From contig CM037784.1 in assembly GCA_021229015.1 (NCBI GenBank), positions 67,363,013 through 67,427,012 on the forward strand: 64,000 bases of DNA, read 5' to 3'. Of the stretch, positions 1 to 13,400 are shown one piece after another. A model generated the notes under the pieces. It was not told the origin of the DNA and made no database searches. It saw nothing but the letters and a program-made list of their open reading frames with translations. Within the stretch, counting starts at the first letter, position 1, and each line of letters starts with the position of its first letter. The stretch is from Solen grandis. Lineage: Eukaryota; Mollusca; Bivalvia; Adapedonta; Solenidae. The translations under genes and the position numbers were made by a program.

Positions 1-1331
1 TAAAAGAAGAAACAGTTTTCCAACAAGTCCTCGACATGCAATATGAACAACTTATCTGTAATGAAATTCATTCATTCAAATTAACGTTGAATTTCGCTGA
101 ATGTGTTTTAAAATTAACGGTTATATACAAATATTTGTGTAAACGTAAGATCAGAACTAAATAAATGAACTTCGTGTGGATAAATACATGCATGAAATCA
201 AAGAAATTAAAAAAGTGATGATGTTACATATAACGAATGCATTACGTGGGGTTTTAGTGAAATTTGTTAACGGTAATTATAAACATAGTTACTAAACATG
301 TGCCAAATTCAATTGTTTCGTATAAATGTCCTTACAAAGTCATACATTTTATGACTCGCTCCAAAATTTTAAAAAATAGCAGAAAAAATCCTTAGCAAAA
401 TAGCACTAAATCAAAAGTCGTTTGTTATCTCAATCACATGATCAAACAATAAAGAGACATTTCCTAGTAAGAATTCACAGTTACTTTAAACTTAGGACCC
501 CATATCCTTCTTTTAGAAAAAGAAGAAAAAAACATCCCTTTGGAAATTTTACGATTAACAAATAGACATGAATATTGATCATTTCAGGGCCTGTCACATC
601 TAGCCAATTTCGCGAGTTTCAAGGATCTGTACCAATACGACAGTGCAACGATATCATATCGCTATGAACGGTAGTACATAGTGAGGACATCGTCAGAACA
701 TTGACGAAAATAATAGAAAAGTCCGACGACTGTAAAATCCTTTAAACATGCACAAAATAGTTCTCTGGTTTTGCTTCAGGTGGTGCACCTCAATTTGTAC
801 CGTACTGGTACAGATGTGATACCTTAGTCCTGCCGCTGTTCTTATGACGCACTATACCATTCTTAGGGGATATTATACCGTTCTACAGTACCGTAGTGCT
901 TCCGCACTGCTTGCGTTAAGTTGACAAACAAGTTATATATACGGCTGTACATCGGTTTTTACATTCGTAGAAATCGGTATCACAAATGGGAGCGCCGAAA
1001 GTACGTTCGAATTGCTACGTGATTGTAAAGTACTTTCTTGACAGAGCTTCGCCAATTTTCTCACCGTTGTAAATCATGCGTTATCACCCCGGCGAGGTAC
1101 ATCGGTAGAGTGTGACAGACCCTTCAGGGCTCGTTTTGCAAACATCTGACTCATGTATGAATCCTGACATCGATATATCTCACATTCTGTATTCTTAAAA
1201 GTTCATTAAGAGATTGTAAAGAGTATGTTTATGTTTATATTAATGTGTTTTATATTAATGTGTTTTAGATCTGTTCCATTTTGAGTTAAACAAAATCTAA
1301 GTATTTGATGTTTCATGGAAAATAGGCTCAC
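1..1331. other. Intronic or flanking DNA, no exon recognised
   Basis: AT-rich DNA between the left edge and the last recognised lectin exon. It must include, or lead to, the next exon of the minus-strand lectin gene, but no CTLD signature was found on either strand. A short direct repeat (TTTATATTAATGTG twice) lies at about 1231-1265. Confidence 0.4.
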
Positions 1332-1445
1332 CTGAGGACAGCCGGTCTGATAGGGTGACTGAGTGGCGGACACGGCACGTTTGGGAGCCTTGCACACTAC
1401 TCCGGGCTTTATAGAGTCGCACTTCTCATCGTTCCATTTCCCATT
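1332..1445 (-). CDS. Exon: CTLD-F C-terminal part and start of next CTLD
   Basis: A 114-bp exon, acceptor TGTGACAG, donor GTGAGC, 38 whole codons. It reads NGKWNDEKCDSIKPGVVCKA, then PKRAVSATQSPYQTGCPQ. KWNDEKC...VVC completes CTLD-F with an intact WND. After a basic/Ser-Thr linker, TGCPQ is the start of another lectin domain, so the transcript continues to the left. No further exon was recognised in 1-1331. Confidence 0.9.
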
Positions 1446-4400
1446 CTGTCACAGACAGGATAATTGTCCTAAAGAATGGGGCTATTTCATATTCCGTTCA
1501 CACAATAGCTGACTCAATCACGTTTACAAGGTTACCTCTTACAGAACAGAACTTGTACATAGCAGATACAGAGTGCAAAAACTTGCGATGTGAATTGTAA
1601 CAATATATCGAATTCAGAAATTTCTAAATAAGAAAGTGCGCTAGCACTTGGCGTCGAAGTTCACTGAGAGAACGTGAAAATAAAGTGTATAGTTCAACTG
1701 ATCATAAGCATATTTTACGATCAGTTGAACTCTTTATTTCTTTTCTCCTTTTTTCAAAGCTTTTCCAGGTCATGTTCTGAATAATGTATCTCGATGATTT
1801 TTATACCATATCTTTACTTACCTTGACCACCTCAGTGACCATGCACAGACACGCGTTCATTCTCTCGATAATCTTTTAGACCATATTCTCTCTCTCCCTC
1901 TCTCTCTCAATGATTTTCCATTTAGAAATGTCCTCACCCACCTTCATTCTCTAAACAATTTTCTAGGCATTGTTTGTCTCAGGTTTCTCTCTCTCTCTCT
2001 CTCTCTCTACATCATGTCCTAACTCACTTTTTTTTCTTGATCATCTTCTAGGGTTTTCTATTTTTCTCTCACCAATCTTCTAGTTCCGGTTAATTTCTCC
2101 CTTCCAATTTTTTTAGACAATTTTATTCTCTCTTTTCATTATTTTCTCACCTTTCCTCCTCGATTCTCGCAGTCTTCTAGGCCATATCCTGACCCGCTTT
2201 TTTCTTAATTATCTTCGTTCAGAACCTGTTTAAAATATATTGTAGACCATACCCTTACATACGGTTTTTCTCTCAATTATCTTCCTTCGAGACCATGTCC
2301 TGACTCACGTTTTCTCTGATCTCCACACAGTCTTCCCTATGATTGTTCCAGTTGTTCGGCTCATTTGCGTTCCAGTTTGTGTACGTCACAGCCTGTCCGT
2401 CAGCCCACTGGAATCTCATATCCAATTGCTGGTCATTCAACCCGATCCAATACCCGTCCCACGACTGGACCGCTGTAATGGACACACTCGTGACAATAAG
2501 GACATGGCATTCAAAAACATATAATAATGTTTGTTTTAGTTACTTTCTTCATGCACTTGTACATGTGTTTCTCAATGAAATAAAATATATATTAATTGAA
2601 AACGCTGAACTTTAAATAATGTTTAAATATAAAAATGTACGTCTCACTGGGCATAAAAACAACACCTTCGCTGTAAATTAACATTCCGTACTGGACAAGA
2701 GTATAAATTTTATGTTTCATCGACAGTCTGTCAGTTATTGGTATGTCGCGACCAAGGATCAAAGCCACGTTCTCCCATTTTTGAAGCGGACGCTCTAATC
2801 ACTTGACCATGAGTGCCGGTAGAGGTAATAGTTAACTTAATCATCCAAATGTCCAATGACATGAAAAGCGATTGCCGTAGTCAAACTTCAGTGGCGTAGC
2901 TACTATTAGGACCTGTAGGCCCGGACCTACAAGTTGGTCAAGAAAATGATATTTTTCAAAAGTCCCCCCCCCCCCCCACACCAAAAAATATAAGGGTAGG
3001 GAGTTCAAGCCTTATGCATGATTTACAGTTTGCAAATTTGAATAGAATAAAACTCAAAATTAAAATGATTCTATTTAACGGATTGTTTTGATTGTTTCTT
3101 TTTTTTTCTTCTGAAAACACTTTGGAACGCGCATTTTGCTCTTTTGAATCTCCGATTGTTTCCGGCTTCTGCCCCTTGGAACCCTTCTATCGGCCTACAA
3201 GTTGAAAAAGGCTTGGTACGCCCCTGATAGTATCCTATATTAGTAAAATAATAATAAAACCATAGTGTGGTACTCACGTTTGGGAAGGTTTCCAGCTATG
3301 AAGTTGTTCTCGTCACGACTAAGGATACTGGCAAGTTTGGCAGAATTCTGACCACAGATGACCTGGGCACTAGTCCAGGTCAAGTTGCGGTGGATGAAGC
3401 GGTAGCAGTTATTCTGGAACGGCCTAAAGTTCTGCGGACAGCCAAGGACCATACCCGCTGACATGAAAATGTAAAGACAGGGATAGTTAAATCATTTTTT
3501 ATTTCTCATTTAAATTTTATATCATTTGCATATTTCAAAAAATAAGACTATTGGTTGTTATCAAGAAGTATTTAGTAAAGACATTTCTTATCTCTAAACT
3601 TTCCGTATACCTGGAATTATCTTTGCGTCGGAAAGTCCACCATTTATAATTTGAGATTTAAAATTGTTGAAATTAATTTGATGAGACAATGGTATTTAAT
3701 ACAATCAAAACTGCATACACATAACAAACTGCATGAGTGAAATGATAAAAAATCTAAATACTTGATACTACGATCATTCCTTTTTTTCGTGAATAATTGT
3801 TACCATTTTAACACATTTCTTTATGATTCCATATCACCATTTTTTTTTCTATTTTCTAAATCACATCTTAGCTCTTTTTTTTACGTGTTTAGTACATTTA
3901 CAGAAAAATAGGTTTCAGAAGTAATATCTAGAACACATTCATCTATTTCAGATTAAAACAACTTAAAACTGCATGACTATTGCGAGAAAAATATTCCATA
4001 AACTTATAAATTTGTATTTAACTATGTACCATTTTACCAATACATCTTAAATAGTAGATGCGTGTTAATTTTATATCACCTACTTCATATCTCTTTTTAT
4101 TTGATCTAGTTAGCTATTTCACAAAATATCCAATATTGTTTTCTTATACTTTTGATCAAATGTGTCTAAAAACTTTCTTAAACTGTACTGTAAATGGTAC
4201 AATATTTTAGGCAGAAATAAAATGTCTATTAATATTACATTACCCATTAAATGCGAGTTATCTGTGTTCCCAACGTTTGGTATGTTTTGACTTTGTTGTA
4301 CCTTTACTTTCACATTTCTATCATTCAATTGCTATCAAATAATTATATGACTTCCAAAGCAGGGAACCCTTACCTGGTACACGGACAGTGGTTGTCTTGG

Positions 4401-7400
4401 CAACAGTCGTCGGTAGGTTCCCTGAATGTAACAAATGAATTCATTTATACTCATACTGATCATTGAAAAATTCGAAATTTAAGCTGGAATTGTTTTACTT
4501 ATTTTTTACTTAGCCCCTCTCCCGTCTTTAATCTCTCGTGAGTGAAAATAATACAAAAACAAAGCGCTGAAGACACGGAAGTTGTGTGTGTCTCAAATGA
4601 AAGAGTGTTTAAAGAGCTGCAAGTCGATCACCAATAATTAAATTCACTTTGATAAACAAAAGAAATGTGGTATTCCTGTTCTCTCAGCGCTATCAGAGCT
4701 TTTATTTGTTTTCATGAAGTACCTTATCTACAACAGATTCTATTTATAGATTGAAGTAATTAAAATTTTTTTTTAGATATACAGATTTCGGTAATTTTAT
4801 AGTGTAAGAAATAAATAAATAAATTAGAGATAGATATATGTGATTATTAGTATGTTACAATGATTTGTTTTGGACTTCACATGGGTTATTGTAACAGCCT
4901 AAAATGATCGAACGCTGCACATTTACTATCAAATTTATTTGCGAGCCACCTTTGCATCGAAACAAACTATATTCGTGCGCTTGGTATAGTGATCACGTGA
5001 TATGTAGAAAAAGTTACATCATTCGATTACATCAGCATAGAAAAATAGGTCCTATAATGTTTTCATGTCACAGGCGATTTTTGTAGCCTGTAAGTATTTA
5101 TTTTTGAAACAACACTGATTTTTTAGCATTTTTGCCTAATTCTAGTATACTTATGTCGTAGAGATTTATACAATTGTTCAATCATATTTACACTATTGAG
5201 CGGTTATTCGGTTTTAAATCTAGGAGCACCTGGGCTGAAAACGTAGTACTATAGTTGGTGTGACTGACGTCACACACAACTAAAAACTAAAGCCCATGTA
5301 AAACAGACATACGACTAGGTTACCACCTCTCTGCGACTGATTAATAATGCGACAAATTACGACCGGTGCATCCATCTCTGTGCATGTTTTGAATCTAATC
5401 GCACATCAATGTACCACTCATTTGTCGCCAATCGATATGCGATTTGTTTTGAGACTTGACAGTAATTGACCGGCGACATATTGGCAACTGTATGTTGAAA
5501 GTAGAGCGAAAGACTTACAATTGATTGTTACAAAAGGATGACGAGTTGCAGAATCTTCGGCGACAAGATGAAAATAAGCGGGGACTTGTCGGTAAGTAGT
5601 CGTCCTTTGATCAACGATCAGAGCATATTAATCATTCCTTCACAGGCTTTCAACAAAAAAAGTTACCAGCAGAACGGTTGCAGTTGCTGTGCCACAAAGG
5701 TAAATGTAAGACTCTGACACTCACCTTTCCCTTGATTTAAGATTCAGGATCTGTCCTGAGCTCAATTATAACAGACCTTGTATTTATGTATTGACTGGCG
5801 CATGTGCTTAAAGTCGAAAAGTGAAATGTTGCATTACTGTAACCTCTGTGTGACTTGGGCTTAAATGACTCCAACATAATTTCGTCTACTATTACTCATG
5901 TAATGTTCTACTGATTTGACCCTGTACCTTAAATACAAACCATCCAGGTTTAGAGCCAAGAGTGTATCTATGATCAACATAGTTGCGTCTGCTTGTCTTC
6001 CATTAAAACTTACCTTGTTTCTCGCAGATGAAGCCGTTCCTATTATTACATTTGACGTCATCCCACAATCCGGTCCGCGAGTACATGACCACACAGTCTG
6101 TAGCACCGCCGCTCGCACCTTGGCCCGGACTTCCTGTAAACACAACCGCATGCATACAGCCGTGGTTTCATGTATTATTTAAGCATTATCCAGTATGCTT
6201 CTGACAAAGAAGTCAAGAAATGTCATCTGTTCTTTTTAAAATTTAAATAAAGGCATGGCGTTGTATGCCTTAGGTATTCAGTCATGGATGGAACCCACGT
6301 TCTCTCAATACGGTTTGGATCATTGACCAATGCAACAGCGCGTTACTTCTAATTGTTTTGATATTGAATTTCAGCTTTTGCTTTTGTAACTTCAACGAAG
6401 AGTATTAAAATGCCGAGCGTGGATTCATTGGTCACCAAGTAGCTGATTTATATTCATGACGACGAAGTTTTGCCAGATCCCACGGTATATACAGTAGCAA
6501 CAACATAATACTATGGGTTCCGACGATGGTATTCAGTCGGCAGTTCCGATTGCTGAAGAATTCATTGCTTATTTTTAAGAATTCCACTAGTAATTAAATG
6601 TTTACTATCATGGTATTATGCATACATCACTAGTAATTAGTTTTCCCCCAATTTAATGCTTCACACATCAACATGCAGTATCAAGATGATTAAGATTGAG
6701 ATGACACAGTGCTGTCCCCTAGTGTAGGTACCTGGGTTCCAGTTCAGGAAAGCGAATGGCATTTTGTTCACCCAGGTCCAACCGCCTTCTGTGTTCCTGT
6801 CGTTGGCGCCTATCCACACACCCACTGACGTCATCGCTTGCAGCCGGCCTAGAAATCAAATGCCATTATAAGGTAAGAGGCATTTACGTAGGTTGTGATG
6901 TCATTTTAAAACGTAATATGTAGGGACTTAAAACGATGTAGTCAGCACAGTTTTCGTTGGTCATCCATCTGGTTATTAGACCGTTTCGTACGAGATAGTT
7001 CTGGTCTGTTATGATATCATATAGTCAGTAACACTGATCAACTTTCATATGATAGGAACTTTTTAATGTGGAAACTGACGTCACTCGCGCCTTTGTCAAT
7101 TGCCGATATGGTCTATGCTCATGCTGACATTATAATCACAATTTTACGCCATTCACCATTAATAATCATGTAAAGAAAATTGATGATAATGGATAATTTA
7201 ATTACCATGCAATGTCACAAAGGAATTCAAAAAAGGTAAATATGTTCACGTTTATGTTTTCTGTCCAGGCTAACGAGCCCCGGCTCCATAAAAAAAAACA
7301 AAAAAAACAAAAAAATTGGTGGATATTAGTTTCACCAGGTACATGCAATTATCCAGCTTATTCATTAAATGTGTAAATGTAACTGTCATTAAATAATGAT

Positions 7401-10400
7401 CTAGATGATAGCTGGATAAACCTCCATTAAGAAGCAATTCTAACAGTGATTGTAGGCATGATTATCTTGAAGAAGGTGCACTAGCATATCAGGGGCGTTA
7501 AGCAGGAACCCGAACTTTTTGTCAATGTCAGTACAAAAGTACTAAAAAGCCGGTCCCGATAGTAACCGTAATAGGGGGTCGTACGTTGAATCCTCATAAC
7601 AAAATCTTTAAAAAATGTTCTGGTTTATGCCTTGAACAACATACAATGATGGTCCCCGAATGACTGAAATGTTGTGTGTTGTAAAACCAAAACAGTCAAC
7701 TAATTCAAAATTTTATAATATTTGATCAACATTGGGGCAGAGTTCAAGTCTACTGCTCGCATTACTATACCTGTTAAGTAGTTCTGCTCTTCTATCGTTT
7801 CTATGGAGACTAGGTTTCCATGGTTATGTGCACACTGGTTCTGAGCGTCCTGCCAGGACAGCGGCTGGTCCATGAACATGTAACAGTTGTTGGTCTGGGG
7901 CCGGGACTCCCATCCGATACCACACTTCACCGTCCAGTCCACTGACATGCGCACAAGAACAAATATAGGGTTACCGTGTGTAGTATACTGTAAAATCATT
8001 AATATTTGTTGACATTAAATTTCATGGAATCTGTCATAAAGACAGTTTCGTTGGTACATATATCCGTGGATTCATTTTAAAGGAACCCTAAGGTCTATTT
8101 GATAAGTATTCGTGGGGATCAATATTCGTAGATTAAGCCGTCCACGAAATCAACGAAATTTGGACCCCACGAAAATTAATTATTTTTAAAGTACATGTAC
8201 ATCATATGTTTTTTGTCTCGTCCATTTAATGAATGTTTATTTCCTTTATTGTATAATATATTTCTGTGAAATAGCTCAAAAGTAAGATAATAGATAAAGC
8301 AAGTTACACTCACCTGGTTGTGTTGGGGCCGGAGGTTTGAGCGGCACACCTGGAATTGTGATAGATATAATCACCATCATACATGTTATGTCATAGGGTT
8401 GTATAAGTTATATCTGGCATATTAGTATATATAACCAGTAGAAGTAATAGTCGAAGGGAGATAAATATTACAATTCTAAAACTTTTAAAAAGTCATTTCC
8501 CTTTAGGCCATGACACCAGTAAACCTATCAAATTAACGTAATACATGGACCACCAGTCTACAGACATAAAGATCATATGTAATGAAAGTTCAGTTTTCTA
8601 CAGAAGATAGCCAGGGAATAAATCTTTCAGAAACAATGTGGTTGTTATCTAATTATTGATTAGTTTGGAAAAATACAAAGATATTTTTTCTCAATAAAAA
8701 ATGGAAAAAAACAACAACAAACAAACAACAACAAAAAACAGACAGGGCCTGAACCTATCTCAGAATAGAACGCCTAAAGGCAAAATACGGTGCCTTATTG
8801 AGGGGAATAGGGTCTTTATCATGATACTCATAGATATCAATGATACTGTGATACTGTGCAGAAATGTTTGATTACAATGCAATACAAAAGGTATTGTCAT
8901 TTCCAATAAAAGAAAAAGAAAATAATTTTTAAAAAACTTACATTAACTATGTATGTGTTTTACAAATGATAAAATCCATGTCTTAAAAATATCTACGCGT
9001 TTAGTTAGGTATCTTCCAATTCGAGTTCGAATCCATATATAACCTTATACAAGTTGCATTTTACACATTTCCTGCTTTCGTGCTTCTTTGATCTTAACTT
9101 AAAAACAGGTCATGTGCTAAATAGCTTAGTTCATGGTTAGCTTTGACTTCGCGACATAATCGCTGGGGCTCCGCCCTTGCGACTATATCGCGTAGTCAAA
9201 GTAAACCATGAACTAACCGACACGGAGATATGTCTTGTTCAAGTCGAAACCTATCCAAGACTTGGACTGGTGTCTCGATCCAATCTAATAATAGATTCTA
9301 TTAACCCTTTCCCTCATAAAGGAAACCATGAAAAGACCTATGCGAACAACATAAAACCAGATCAGCCTGCGAGTAACTCGCAGGCTGATCAGGTTTTATG
9401 CTGTTCGCTGCTCCTCAGTGGTCTGGAAATGAGGACTTTATAATTAAATTTGGTACAGTTTAACTGTGGTTTTCTGCAGATCAGGCTTAATGTGGTACCT
9501 ACTGAGTGCGTCAAAATGAGTCTATATGAGGGAAAGGGTTAATCTATTCACATGTTAAAGATAAATACAGGTCCATAACGAGTACTACTGGATTATTCCA
9601 TGATGATAACTGTACCTCTTCATATCATTGAAGATTATGTACAGGCGCTGGCAAAGAAAATACGGTAACATGAAAGAGACATGCAAGATATATATTTTCA
9701 TATTACGTGCGCAGCGATAGCGTGATGGTTATTGAGTGGGCACGCGATATGAAAATATCTTTCATGTCCACTTTATGCCACCGTAAGAAAGGTTTATATT
9801 TTCTGCAAATCAAAATATTTGACAAAATGAAAAAAATAATAAATTTTATTAACAGTAATGGACAAGTCTGCATTTCTGCGGATTTACACACCTGCAGGTT
9901 TCGAACAGATGGACGAACAGCGTACGTAACAGCTGAAATCGTTCCACTTGCCGTTCTTGTTCACAACACAGTTCTCTCCAGTACGGTAATCATTCGGCTC
10001 ATGTGGCGCCCAGTTTTTGTATGTCGTCTGCAACGAAGATTTTTTTATTGTTTTAATGCGCGTTTTAATAAGCCTTGGTTGCGTTACAAATTCTAGTCGA
10101 AGGGGAGTATAATATGGATAGAATTCGTGGTGCCAAAGCATTAAATTAGAATAAGATATTTACGGCGTAAAACTACTAAATATCCGATAAAATTTTATTT
10201 AACTGCAAAGTAGATTTCTCTCTTCTGATTGGCCAATAGTCTAGTAATGGGTATATGTATACGACACGTTATCAGTATCTATCAACGCAGAAATGGGACT
10301 GAACTTTGCAGTGAAATGCATTTGTTAAACAGTTTTTTGACAGGGTAAGACAAGAAACTGTATAACCAATGATGTGCGTATATCTAGCTTATTTTCGGGA

Positions 10401-13400
10401 AAAAAAAACAACTAAGGTTGCTATCCTTTTGTTTGAAATCATATACAAATAGCACTGAGCATTAAAACTGTTAGTACCAGAAGAAAACGTGATAAAAGCG
10501 ATTTCGTTTTAAATCCATATAAATCATTGTGCATGGGCAATATAAATCCATACACACCATTATATATTAAAAAGAAGAAAAAAGTAACTACATGTGTATT
10601 ATCAAATACCTATATGTATTTTACTATATGCAACCTATATAAGAATTTCATGCTTGGATTTATCGTCTCGCCAACAGTATTTAGTCAATTTAGGTGTCTC
10701 TGTCGTCATACAGAGAGTTCTGCCTTACTGGAATACCACGCTGAAGATTATTGGCATGATACAACATCCAATCATGACACCGGGTCAACCAGTCCTAGAA
10801 CTAGCGAACAGCGTGATATATACACCAGTTCAATTTTGACGACTTTATTAAAGTTATCCTAACCTTGACCCATAATCATATGTCGCAACCGGGTTTCATC
10901 CGGTAACGGGGCGGACTCTGTCACTCGGCCACTGGGACCGGACTGTGTAAGATTGCGAACACGATGGTATTCTGATGTTCCATGTCAAAAAAAAGATTAA
11001 AATCGTCCCCAAATTACGTAGAACAGCCAACTTTTATATCTACAGGAGTCAGGATACTGTGATTGAGTGTGGTCTCATGCCACATGTCTACGGCGTGATA
11101 TTGCAGTGTGGCAGTTCTATTTCTGTTTCAAGCAGACATAGTCTCCAACTGACTGAAATACTATCGGTATGTTAAACCGACAAACAAAGAGAATAGTACG
11201 TACCAAAAACAGGTCTTCAACGAAAAATATGGGGTAACGATGATCAATATGTTTTTAATCAGAACTGGTTCAATTTCTACCAACAATACTTCGCGCTAAG
11301 TGATAAACAAGAGCCATGTTGACATGGCCATCCCCCGCCGATTGCTTGCTTGAAGATGTGTTGGAGAGTAGAATTTTTTTCATTTTAAAAGATAATTTTT
11401 TGTAATGAAAACTGATGTTAAAAGTGATTGTAGATATGAAACCCATATGAAGACCTACTAATTCCCCTATTTTGAGGTATACAGGTAAAATGTCAAGGTC
11501 ACTGTGACAAAAATTAAACCTGAATGAAAAACAAATGGCAATAACTAAAAAATTTGAAAGGTAGTGTTATCATTGTTGTGCACTGCACTTTTCCTCAATA
11601 AGATCTATCCACCTATGAAGTATCAAGTTGATACCTCAAATACTTTTTGAGTTATGCTCTGGACAAACATGTGGGACGGAATGACGGACAGACGGGCGGA
11701 GATTGATACCATCTTCCCCGCCGCCTTCGGCGAGGGATAAAAATGACACACTTCTGTATTCTTATATTACAATTTTCCTTTAAGTAAAAGTCTAAGTTGA
11801 CAGACAGTAAAATGTAACCTCACTGTTATATAGTTATATTATAAAAGGAATGTGTTTATATTGGTAAAACAAGAATGATAAATTGTGCCCTTAAAGCTCG
11901 TTCCCAGATGTTCAATGAATAAGTATTTGATTTTAATATATACATATCCAGACTCATAGTCACCCAACGCAACAATCCGTGATAGTGGTTTCTCCAGCAC
12001 AGGCTATAGCGTAACGAACAGTATAAAGCCTATATCTATAATTTATTTTTTTCCCCATGCAATGTGCTGAGTTTATTTGTCAGAAAACAAAGACATCACC
12101 AACACTAATGAGAGAGAGAGAGAGAGAGAGAGAGATTAACAGTTTCTTATTTTAATTTCTCCCGATCAACTGTGAAGGAGCTACTTTAAGTATATGCATA
12201 TTACTTAGCCCTAAGTCCGGTTGGTGGAGCTGGAAGCAGTTAACTTAATTTAAACATGAACGCTTGTCATGTTAAAATAAACATTTCTGTTCTCATCTGA
12301 ACATAAACGAGTATACATGTAAATAAAGACAGGTATAGACCATTTCACTCCGAAATGAGACGTAAACCTACGTAAATCAACGAACACTTCCAAACACTTA
12401 ATGTACCTGCTGGTGCATCATTCCACACGATGTTCAATGAGAAATAAACATAATTTTGATATTTTCCCCCAGTCACTGATTGGTCAGTTTAAATCAGCAA
12501 ATTATACTGAGTATTACCGAACCCCTGGTGAAATGGTCCATAAGTGCATTTATTGTAAGTAGCGTAGCGTTCTTTTACCGCAGTGGTCTCGTTGTTCCAG
12601 ACGTACACACCATTATTGACCCTGTCGTTCAGACCAATCCAGTAGTTGATGTTTGGTCGTAAGAGACCTGTAGATATAGAGAGGATATGTGTTTGCTTTT
12701 GCGGAAGATGATGTTTTATTTCATCGAGTGGAATTCGAGTATTCTCAAGTGTGACGTAGCGAGATGAATAAAATACGGCATATTCAACAAACAAATTGTG
12801 TTTGGAAGGAATGAACTTATATCTTAATGTTTTTCACAGTGAATTTATCAAAATATATATATATATATATTTTGATAAATTCACTGTGAAAAACAGAAAA
12901 ACACAATATCGCAGTTATCCATTCAAAAGTAAAGCAAAAAAAAAAAAAAAGATAGGATGGAATGGATATGTAATATATATCATCAAGAAGTGATACAACT
13001 TCGATATTTTCACGAGCGTGTAACGCGGTCTTAAGCTGTGTGTAAGTAAACAAAGGGAGGCAATTAGTAAATATACTGGAATGCTAAATGTACATATACT
13101 ACGGAAGCACAGAGGGGACATGGTGTTTTCTTTTTTATTATATCGTGGCCACGAGATAATAAAAAAGAACCCCCACCCCGTGCTTCCGTAGTATACATAT
13201 AGCAATCACAGTATGGGTCAATTGTAATTCACTGATGGAACACAGTATTTTATCATAATGAAATAAAACGCTCTTACGGTGTAATTACTTCCAAAGTTCC
13301 AAATAGTACTTCATATTAAGAAAAAGAAGAAGAAAAAAATGAAAAAGAAGCATCCCTATCTCCTGACTTGTATGGAATGATTTGGCATTGTTAAAATCCC

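Larger units (their letters stand above)
11269..12233. mobile_element. MITE with (C/T)ACCAACAA...TTGGTGG ends, interrupted by another repeat
   Basis: The left end TTTCTACCAACAATACTTCG and the right end TAAGTCCGGTTGGTGGAGCT are imperfect inverted copies. They match the termini of the compact element at 29771-30023. The inner repeat at 11306-11741 separates the ends, suggesting nested insertion. Confidence 0.5.

Noticed and set aside
4374..4421. Cys-rich peptide reading of the linker exon
   Set aside because: That frame does not join the CTLD-F exon in phase, whereas the Thr-rich frame joins on both sides.
5861..6151. 96-residue minus-strand open frame over CTLD-E
   Set aside because: Different frame from the CTLD-E C-terminal exon, which has splice sites and lectin cysteines.
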